A DNA stretch of 64,000 nucleotides from assembly GCA_021812985.1 (NCBI GenBank), contig JAKAMG010000016.1, positions 1 through 64,000 of the forward strand, read 5' to 3'. The number at the start of each line of letters is the position of its first letter. The stretch's first letter is position 1. The notes below the pieces were generated by a model, which was given only the letters and a program-made list of their open reading frames with translations, did not search any database and was not told the DNA's origin. This document shows, piece by piece, positions 34,878 through 41,271 of the stretch. This DNA comes from Bacteroidota bacterium (lineage in GTDB: Bacteria > Bacteroidota > Ignavibacteria > Kryptoniales > JAKASW01). The position numbers were made by a program, and so were the translations under genes.

Positions 34878-35462
34878 ATGGCCCGCAAAACAAAACAGAA
34901 AAGCTTTCTCGAAAAGAATTTTCATTATATCATCATCGCTGCGGTTGCACTGATCGTGGGAGCCGTCTACCTGAACAGACCCGGCAAGGATGCCGCCGCT
35001 CAGGACGTTCCCGCAGAAAATGCGGTGATGGAGACTCCGTCCCAGGGAAGAATGGCCCCCGATTTCACGCTCACATCAACCGACGGGAAGACAATAAAGC
35101 TTTCCGACTACAGGGGAAAAGTTGTCGTACTGGATTTCTGGGCGACCTGGTGCCCGCCGTGTAAGGCTGAGATCCCCGACTTCATCAGACTCTACTCGCA
35201 GTACAAAAACGACGGATTTCAGATGCTCGGCATCTCGCTCGACCAGGGAGGCCTCGGCGACGTAAAGCCCTTCATGCAGGAGCACGGCATCAACTATCCA
35301 ATCATGCTTGGCAATGATCAGGTAGTATCCGCGTATGGCGGCATCAGAGGAATACCGACGACTTTCGTCATCGACAAGAAAGGATACGTGAGGGCGGCGT
35401 TTGAGGGATACCGACCCGCCTCCACGTTTGAGAATCTCATCAAGCAGCTCACGAAGGAATAA
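34878..35462 (+). CDS. TlpA/ResA-like membrane-tethered thiol-disulfide oxidoreductase
   Basis: 194 residues. An N-terminal anchor helix (about 15-35, YIIIAAVALIVGAVYL) and a short linker precede an AhpC/TSA-like thioredoxin domain: APDFTLTSTDGKTIKLSDYRGKVV, active site FWATWCPPCKAEIPDF (Cys pair about 93 and 96), and the GIPTTFVID cis-Pro loop. It acts outside the inner membrane as a specific reductase, taking electrons from a CcdA-type donor (one is encoded at 25.6 kb). It starts one base after DUF302 and its stop overlaps the next start. Confidence 0.92.
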   Translation: MARKTKQKSFLEKNFHYIIIAAVALIVGAVYLNRPGKDAAAQDVPAENAVMETPSQGRMAPDFTLTSTDGKTIKLSDYRGKVVVLDFWATWCPPCKAEIPDFIRLYSQYKNDGFQMLGISLDQGGLGDVKPFMQEHGINYPIMLGNDQVVSAYGGIRGIPTTFVIDKKGYVRAAFEGYRPASTFENLIKQLTKE

Positions 35463-35884
35463 TGAAGCGCCGCTTCCTTCTCTTGACTCTTGCCGTCTTC
35501 GCTCTTCTTTCGAACGCGGCGTGGTCCCAGCAGGAGTATAAGATTGTCTTTCACGTCGACTCCGCGGATTCGACACGGCTGGAAATGGCTTTCCACAACG
35601 CGCACAGTGCGGAGATGAACGCGGGGAAGGGCAATATCAGGATGATCATAGTTGCCAACGGACCTGCAGTCAAGCTGTTTCTAAAATCGAATGCCGGCTC
35701 GGACTCGGCAGAGATAGCGAAGCTCGTCTCGACCGGAGACGTGGCGTTTCATATTTGCGGGACGAGCCTGAAGGCTTTCGGCTATAAGCCTTCGGATGTA
35801 ATCTCTGACTGTGTGGTTGTTCCGGCCGGCGTGCTGGACATCGCACGGTTGGAGGGAGAGGGATACTCGTATATAAAGCCATGA
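35462..35884 (+). CDS. Exported DsrE-family protein
   Basis: 140 residues with a clear signal peptide (MKRRFLLLTLAVFALLSNAAWSQ). The DsrE fold has YKIVFHVDS at its first strand, NIRMIIVANGPAVKLFL in the middle, and a conserved Cys in FHICGTSLKAFGY (about 98-110), with a second Cys in SDCVVVPAG. DsrE proteins carry or transfer sulfane sulfur on that first cysteine. Exported versions suggest sulfur handling in the periplasm. Start overlaps the TlpA stop by one base. Confidence 0.9.
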   Translation: MKRRFLLLTLAVFALLSNAAWSQQEYKIVFHVDSADSTRLEMAFHNAHSAEMNAGKGNIRMIIVANGPAVKLFLKSNAGSDSAEIAKLVSTGDVAFHICGTSLKAFGYKPSDVISDCVVVPAGVLDIARLEGEGYSYIKP

Positions 35885-36057
35885 ATTCATATCTACTTGC
35901 GGTTATTGGTGGAGCCGGCGGAGCTTTGGCCGGCTTTTCTATAGGAAGGTTTTTTGAATCGCGGACGCTCGGCGCCTGTCCGATTCTCTGTAATCCGAAG
36001 ATAAGCACGATCTTCTTCGCGGTGCTCGGAGTGATGCTGGCGACCGGCGGAAAGTAA
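35881..36057 (+). CDS. 58-residue membrane protein with GACPILCNPK loop
   Basis: ATG 35881 overlaps the DsrE stop (ATGA) and the frame closes at TAA 36055-36057. Two membrane helices (about 4-22 and 42-55) flank a loop with ACPILCNPK, resembling GTCPITGNP of the 66-residue protein encoded at 33870 in the same operon. Two cysteines are spaced by three residues. The family is not named with certainty. Being tightly embedded between dsrE-like and osmC-like genes supports that it is real. Confidence 0.75.
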   Translation: MNSYLLAVIGGAGGALAGFSIGRFFESRTLGACPILCNPKISTIFFAVLGVMLATGGK

Positions 36058-36075
36058 TTTGCATCGGAGAAACTA

Positions 36076-36480
36076 ATGAAGATAGAGCTTAAGCAGGTAC
36101 AGGGAAATACATACGTCGGCAAAGGAGAATCCAATCATTGGGTATCATTGGACGCGTCGACGAAGGATGATGGAAGCGGCGCGGCGAGCGGTCCGATGGA
36201 GATGGTTCTCATCGCTCTTGCCGGATGCACTGCGATGGATGTGGAATCGATACTCAAGAAGAAGCGTGCGGAGATGACAAGACTCGAACTCGAAGTCACC
36301 GGTGAGCGCGCCGCTGAGCACCCGAGGGTTTTCACGGACATCAGGATCGTTTACATGATTCATGGAAATGTCAGGCAGGCGGATGCAGAACATGCGGTCG
36401 CGCTCTCCCACGAGAAGTACTGCTCGGTTGCCGGTTCTCTGAAGGCCAACATCAGCTACGAGATAAGAATCGTACCGTAA
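36076..36480 (+). CDS. OsmC/Ohr-family thiol peroxidase-like protein
   Basis: 134 residues. The OsmC fold shows GPMEMVLIALAGCTAMDVESILKK with the first conserved Cys (about residue 55) and SHEKYCSVAGSLK with the second (about 116). These two form the reactive pair that reduces organic peroxides or, in some members, reacts with persulfides. CGGAGAAACTA precedes the ATG. It is the last gene of the thiol operon and is followed by a compound inverted repeat. Confidence 0.9.
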   Translation: MKIELKQVQGNTYVGKGESNHWVSLDASTKDDGSGAASGPMEMVLIALAGCTAMDVESILKKKRAEMTRLELEVTGERAAEHPRVFTDIRIVYMIHGNVRQADAEHAVALSHEKYCSVAGSLKANISYEIRIVP

Positions 36481-36489
36481 GAACAACTC

Positions 36490-36549
36490 AACCACATGGA
36501 AACTTAGAGGACAAACAAGAGGGTATGTGTCCTATTTGCCTGTGTGGTT
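36490..36549. terminator. Compound hairpin between osmC-like gene and surE
   Basis: Outer stem AACCACA/TGTGGTT (36490-36496/36543-36549) encloses an inner stem AGGACA/TGTCCT near 36508-36532. It lies between convergent genes and probably stops transcription from both sides. There is no clear T-run. Confidence 0.5.
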
Positions 36550-36570
36550 TAAATTGTCACGAGGGGAAAT

Positions 36571-37356
36571 TCATAGGCTCAACTTAAACTTCCCGTCCCA
36601 CTCCTCACGCATCTTCCTGAGATACTGCTGGTGAGTGAGATCGAAATGTATCGGCGTTACCGACACGTACCCCGCTTTGAGCGCGATCTGGTCGATATCC
36701 TCGTCTTTGTCGAGTATCCTCATCTTCCCCGCGAGCCAGAAATAGTCCTTGTTCTTGGGATCCTTCCTCTGAAAGAATTCATCTTCCCATCTTGATCGTC
36801 CCTGACGTGTGTACTTGATCCCTTTGATTCTACTCGCGGGGATTGCAGGCACGTTCACGTTGAGTATGGTGTCCTCTGGAAGTCCGTTCCGGAGAACAAA
36901 CCTGGACAGCAGAGCTGCGATCTTTGCTGAAGTCTCGAACCTCGGCTTTTGCGTGTACTCGAGTGAGACTGAGATGGATGGGATCCCAAGTATGGTGCCT
37001 TCGGTAGCCGCGCTGACAGTGCCTGAGTATATCACGTTGACAGCAGTATTCAGTCCGTCGTTGATCCCGGAGACTACGAGGTCTGGTTTCTCCTTGAGGA
37101 GTGACCTTATGGCGAGCTTGACGCAGTCTGCAGGTGTGCCGTCTACAGCATGTCCGAAGAGCGTACCGTTCCTGTGGAACTTATATGCCCGGAGTGGGGT
37201 GCGTACGGTTATCGCGTGTCCCACTGCGCTCTGTTGGATGCTCGGGGCCACAACGGCGACCCGTGCGATATGCTTGAGCGCCCTGACGAGAGCGTGCAGG
37301 CCCGGTGCGTCAATCCCGTCGTCGTTTGAAACCAGTATTAAGGGTCTTTTTTTCAT
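36571..37356 (-). CDS. surE: 5'/3'-nucleotidase SurE
   Basis: 261 residues. The metal site ILVSNDDGIDAPG (Asp pair near 11-12) lies at the N-terminus, followed by SVGHAIT-like SAVGHAITVRTPLR, GTPADCVKLAI, VSGINDGLNTAVNVIYSGTVSAATEG and a C-terminal dimer part. It removes phosphate from nucleoside monophosphates and short polyphosphates, linked to stress survival. Single gene on the minus strand, convergent with the thiol operon. Start ATG 37356. Confidence 0.96.
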   Translation of the reverse strand: MKKRPLILVSNDDGIDAPGLHALVRALKHIARVAVVAPSIQQSAVGHAITVRTPLRAYKFHRNGTLFGHAVDGTPADCVKLAIRSLLKEKPDLVVSGINDGLNTAVNVIYSGTVSAATEGTILGIPSISVSLEYTQKPRFETSAKIAALLSRFVLRNGLPEDTILNVNVPAIPASRIKGIKYTRQGRSRWEDEFFQRKDPKNKDYFWLAGKMRILDKDEDIDQIALKAGYVSVTPIHFDLTHQQYLRKMREEWDGKFKLSL

Positions 37357-37448
37357 GACTTAATTTACGAAAAAGCCACCAATTTAACGCTTTTTTTCGC
37401 CTTTTGGCATGCTCCAGGACCCTTTGCCCCCTTGCCGGAAAGGAGAGT

Positions 37449-37477
37449 TTGACAGTTGAAAGAAATTTGTTTATCAT
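37449..37477 (+). promoter_or_regulatory. Sigma-70-type promoter of the RRM protein gene
   Basis: TTGACA at 37449-37454 and TATCAT at 37472-37477 are separated by exactly 17 bases. The predicted start near 37484 would give a 5' leader of about 194 bases before ATG 37678. The 321-base gap between surE and this gene is otherwise free of genes. Confidence 0.6.
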
Positions 37478-37498
37478 GGACGTAAGGATTGACAATGA

Positions 37499-37593
37499 GA
37501 CCAGTCGAAATGCGCCCACGCAGAGGCGCAAAGTTGCATGAGTCGATTCTATCAACCTGAATCCTCGATGCGCCGACCTCCAGATGACTGGTC
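37499..37593 (+). promoter_or_regulatory. Structured 5' leader of the RRM protein gene
   Basis: GACCAGTC (37499-37506) can pair with GACTGGTC (37586-37593), enclosing a hairpin TGCGCC/GGCGCA (37511-37516/37525-37530). With the long leader this suggests post-transcriptional control, for example temperature-dependent as in cold-shock genes or autogenous binding. The class is not recognised. Confidence 0.45.
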
Positions 37594-37677
37594 ATTCTCA
37601 CTTTTCGTTAGCCCTTATCACTCCCATTGGGACGCGGGGGAGTCAACTTATTATCCAACAACATTTGAGGAGTAAAG

Positions 37678-37998
37678 ATGAACATCTACATTGGTAACAT
37701 CTCGAGGGATCTGAGTGAGGATGAACTTCGGGAGGCCTTCGCGGCCTTCGGCCAGGTCTCGAGCGTGAACATAATAAAAGATAAATTCACGGGCGAGTAT
37801 CGCGGCTTCGCCTTCGTCGAAATGCCTGTGAAAGAGGAAGCTGAGGCAGCTATCTCGGGGCTGAACGGAAGGGAGTTGAAGGGACGGGCGCTCAATGTCA
37901 ATGAAGCGCGTCCGCGCACAGACGACCGCCGGGGCGGCGGCGGACCGAGAGGTGGACCGCGACGCGGCGGCAACGGCGGCGGACACCGCAGGTTCTAA
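37678..37998 (+). CDS. RRM-type RNA-binding protein
   Basis: 106 residues: one RRM (about 1-78) with RNP2 IYIGNI (3-8) and RNP1 YRGFAFVEM (about 40-48), then a Gly/Arg-rich tail (GGGGPRGGPRRGGNGGGHRRF). This resembles the cold-induced Rbp proteins of cyanobacteria and Bacteroidota. It should bind single-stranded RNA as a chaperone. AGGAGTAAAG precedes the ATG. A hairpin follows the stop. Confidence 0.95.
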   Translation: MNIYIGNISRDLSEDELREAFAAFGQVSSVNIIKDKFTGEYRGFAFVEMPVKEEAEAAISGLNGRELKGRALNVNEARPRTDDRRGGGGPRGGPRRGGNGGGHRRF

Positions 37999-38009
37999 TC
38001 TCTCCGGGA

Positions 38010-38034
38010 AGGCGGCTGGTGTACCATGCCGCCT
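38010..38034 (+). terminator. Hairpin terminator after RRM gene
   Basis: AGGCGGC/GCCGCCT, a 7-bp stem with an 11-nt loop, lies 11 bases after the stop and is followed by a pyrimidine-rich CCCCTCCTATCTTTCC. The rest of the gap to 38257 shows nothing clear. Confidence 0.6.
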
Positions 38035-38257
38035 CCCCTCCTATCTTTCCTGGACCATCATAAATTGCGGAGGCTGACTGCCCGCGTAGAGAGAATAGGC
38101 TTGTCTGCCGGGTGCGTCCTCCCAGGTTTGCCCCGCATTTGTGAGTCCATTCCCTTCTTGTTATGCTGCTAACCAAGAGTTAACTTTGTCATAATGTCAG
38201 GTTCTTTGCGTCGCATCTCCTTGCTTCGCATATTGACTCAACCTTAAAACGCAAGCG

Positions 38258-39181
38258 ATGAAATTCTTAAAGTACCTTCTGTATCTTTCGCCGATAATTG
38301 TGTTTGTTATAGCCATCACCATTCGCCAGGCGAATGAGGGATCTCTCGGCTCATATTCTAATCCAATAAAGTTTTATTTCACCCCTTCGGTGGACGCAAA
38401 CACGATTTCGAACAACGCGAAGGTCCTCACGGATTATCTCCACTCCGCGACGGGATATTATTTTACGACCGCGGTCCCTGCCAGTTATATTGCCGTCGTG
38501 GAAGCGTTCGGCACTGACAAGGTTGATGTCGCAGCCATAAACACTTTCTCGTACCTCATGGCCAGCGCCAAGTACGGTGCAGAGGCGAGATTGAGAGTAG
38601 TGAGAGAAGGAGAGACTTCATACTGCGGCCAGATTATTGCGAGGAAGGGGTCAGGCATAGAATCGCTCAAGGACCTCAACGGAAAAAGCTTTGCCTTCGT
38701 CGATCCTTCCTCCACGTCCGGCTACATACTTCCCAAAGCTCTGTTCGACAGTCTCGGAATACAGCTTGGCCAGACGGTCTTCGCGATGCAGCATCCCAAC
38801 GTAGTAACCATGGTGTACCAGCGGCGAGTCGATGCCGGCGCGACTTACTATGCTCCTCCCGACCCTCAGACGGGAAAAATACTCGACGCCCGCGCGCGGG
38901 TATTGAGCCAATTCCCGGACGTCACCCAGAAAGTGAAGATAGTGGGATTCACGCAGTACATACCAAACGATCCCATCGTTTTTCGAAAAGGTCTAAGCGA
39001 GAAGATGAAACAGGCCATCACTGACGCCCTTTTGAAATTTGTGAAGACCCCCGAGGGGCTGAAGGCATGGAAAGATATTTATGATGTAACAGGATTGGTG
39101 CCTACACGGGACAGCGACTATGACGGAATCAGGGTGCTGTTGCAGAAACAACATATCGACTTCGAAAAACTGGTGAAATGA
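38258..39181 (+). CDS. phnD: Phosphonate-type ABC transporter substrate-binding protein
   Basis: 307 residues. A membrane anchor or uncleaved signal (LYLSPIIVFVIAITIR) precedes a type II periplasmic-binding fold of the PhnD class: FYFTPSVDANTISNNAKVL, VDVAAINTFSYLMA, and LKDLNGKSFAFVDPSSTSGYILP. PhnD relatives bind phosphonates, phosphite or phosphate esters. It is followed 3 bases later by the ATPase gene. The ligand is not determined. Confidence 0.87.
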   Translation: MKFLKYLLYLSPIIVFVIAITIRQANEGSLGSYSNPIKFYFTPSVDANTISNNAKVLTDYLHSATGYYFTTAVPASYIAVVEAFGTDKVDVAAINTFSYLMASAKYGAEARLRVVREGETSYCGQIIARKGSGIESLKDLNGKSFAFVDPSSTSGYILPKALFDSLGIQLGQTVFAMQHPNVVTMVYQRRVDAGATYYAPPDPQTGKILDARARVLSQFPDVTQKVKIVGFTQYIPNDPIVFRKGLSEKMKQAITDALLKFVKTPEGLKAWKDIYDVTGLVPTRDSDYDGIRVLLQKQHIDFEKLVK

Positions 39182-39184
39182 CGC

Positions 39185-39946
39185 ATGCTTCTGACAGTCC
39201 AGGATCTGCACAAGACTTATCCATCCGGCAAACACGCCCTCAAAGGGGTGAACTTCGAAGTGAAAGAGGGGGAATTCCTCGTAATCATCGGCCTCAGCGG
39301 CTCGGGCAAATCGACGCTCCTCAGGAGCATAAACCGTCTCATAGAGCCCACCTCAGGGCGGGTTCTCTTCCTCGGCAAGGACATTACACACCTTAAGGGC
39401 GAGGAGCTGAGGAAAGTCAAACGCCAGATCGGCATGGTCTTCCAGCAGTTCAATCTTATAAAGAGGAGGTCCGTCCTCTCTAACGTCATCAACGGAAGAC
39501 TCGGGTCGCTCGGCACGATTGAATCTATACTTGAGAATTATTCGGACGGAGTTCTCGCGGACGCGTACAAATGTCTCGACACAGTCGGCATAGCCTCCTA
39601 CGCAAACGAAAGGGCGGATTCGCTCAGCGGCGGTCAGCAGCAGAGGGTCGCGATAGCGAGGAGTCTCATGCAGAACCCCAAGCTCCTCCTCGCGGACGAG
39701 CCCGTCGCGTCGCTTGACCCCGCGACATCAAATTCGGTGATGCAATATTTCGAGAAGATCAACAAGGAGACCGGGACGACGGTCATCTGCAGCCTCCACT
39801 TCCTCAGCCTGGTGAGGCGATACGCGTCTAGGGCGATCGCGTTGAAGGGAGGAGAAATTGTTTACGAGGGGGCCCCTTCGGATATAGATGAGACCTGGTT
39901 CAAGAGAATTTACGGCGAAGAAGCTGAGGAAGTTGAAATAAGATGA
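39185..39946 (+). CDS. phnC: Phosphonate-type ABC transporter ATP-binding protein
   Basis: 253 residues with Walker A GLSGSGKST (about 36-44), the Q-loop in MVFQQFNLIKRRSVLSNV, the signature LSGGQQQRVAIARSL (about 148-162), Walker B LLADEPVASLD, and the switch His in SLHFLSL. This is the PhnC pattern, including the YKCLDTVGI segment. It energises import with PhnE. Its stop overlaps phnE by four bases (ATGA). Confidence 0.92.
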   Translation: MLLTVQDLHKTYPSGKHALKGVNFEVKEGEFLVIIGLSGSGKSTLLRSINRLIEPTSGRVLFLGKDITHLKGEELRKVKRQIGMVFQQFNLIKRRSVLSNVINGRLGSLGTIESILENYSDGVLADAYKCLDTVGIASYANERADSLSGGQQQRVAIARSLMQNPKLLLADEPVASLDPATSNSVMQYFEKINKETGTTVICSLHFLSLVRRYASRAIALKGGEIVYEGAPSDIDETWFKRIYGEEAEEVEIR

Positions 39947-41019
39947 GCGACATGATTGTCCCCGATAAGGTGCCGAACGAGTTCGTCGCGTCGACAGGAA
40001 TGCTTGAAAGAAGGCTCAGATTCGTGAAATCCGCTTTGCTCGACACGTTCTTCGTGTTTTACTCGGTCATCGTGCTTCAGCGAGCCGTTTACTACCGGTT
40101 CATACTGGATCTGAGGGACTTCCCGTTCTCGTGGAGTCAGATCGGAATGGTGCTGGCACTCAGCACAGTGGCAGGCTTCCTTTGGACTTTCTCGAGAACC
40201 TCGCTCTCCTGCAGATTATTCGGTATATCAAAGAACGACAAGATCACAAAGTGGACGGTCGAAATCTTTGCGTGGTTTCTCTTTGATATTACGTTCATCG
40301 CCGGCTGGATCGTCACGAGGATTTCGATAATCAGCCTCTTTAGCCCCGATGGGATACAGGGGGCGGAAAGGCTCTTCAGCGCGCTGTTCCATCCGCAGTT
40401 CGGCATCTTTGACGATGCTCTCTTTGCGATGATCGAAACAATATACATCGCTCTGGTTGCGACGCTGATTTCGATACCGCTCACTTTATTGGTGAGTTTC
40501 TTTACCGCCCGGAACCTGATGAAGGATAGTAAGATTACATTTGTCATCTATTATGTCCTTCGCATATTGCTCAATTTTATCCGTTCGATAGAGCCGCTGA
40601 TATGGGCCGTCATATTCTCTGTGTGGGTTGGGATCGGGCCGTTTGCCGGCATGATCGCGCTCCTCGTGCATACGATAGCCTCCAATGCTAAACTCTATTC
40701 AGAAGCGATAGAGAGCATAGAGCCAGGGCCTGTGGAGGCAATCTCAGCGACAGGGGCGAACAAGGTGCAAATTGTGTGGCACGCGGTTGTCCCCCAGATA
40801 GTCCTGCCGTTCCTTTCGTTTACGATTTACAGGTGGGACATCAATGTCAGGATGGCGACGATAATTGGCCTTGTCGGCGGAGGGGGTATCGGAAATCTCC
40901 TAATGCAGTATCAGGGGCTCGCGAGATGGCGAGAAGTCGGGCTGATTGTAATCATGATAGCGTTCGTCGTCTGGGTCATGGACTACCTTAGCGCGCGGAT
41001 CCGCGAATCGATATACTGA
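39943..41019 (+). CDS. phnE: Phosphonate-type ABC transporter permease
   Basis: 358 residues. An N-terminal part with about three helices (to about 120) precedes the MetI-like permease domain: IETIYIALVATLISIPLTLLVSFFTARNL, the EAA-like loop ESIEPGPVEAISATGANKVQIVWHAVVPQ, and GLVGGGGIGNLLMQY near the C-terminus. No phosphonate-degrading gene follows, so the cluster may import phosphite, phosphate esters or another anion. The 252 bases after it hold nothing clear. Confidence 0.9.
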   Translation: MSDMIVPDKVPNEFVASTGMLERRLRFVKSALLDTFFVFYSVIVLQRAVYYRFILDLRDFPFSWSQIGMVLALSTVAGFLWTFSRTSLSCRLFGISKNDKITKWTVEIFAWFLFDITFIAGWIVTRISIISLFSPDGIQGAERLFSALFHPQFGIFDDALFAMIETIYIALVATLISIPLTLLVSFFTARNLMKDSKITFVIYYVLRILLNFIRSIEPLIWAVIFSVWVGIGPFAGMIALLVHTIASNAKLYSEAIESIEPGPVEAISATGANKVQIVWHAVVPQIVLPFLSFTIYRWDINVRMATIIGLVGGGGIGNLLMQYQGLARWREVGLIVIMIAFVVWVMDYLSARIRESIY

Positions 41020-41271
41020 TAATATGGTCTCGATGTAACGACGTGGTTCGACGGTCCACGTTGCGTTGTCGTCGCGAACGCTTGCTCACTTCTGAAGTAT
41101 GATATTCCGATCCGGCTTGATTAAGTCGTGCTTATAAAAGATAATTATCCAATGTTTTTACGTGTAATCGATACAACGAACGGATTTTCTGTAAACCCGG
41201 GGGCGGCTTACGAACTTCTACGCGAAGAAAGGTTTGGACCAGAATCGGGTATCAGAGGCTGATCTGATTTC

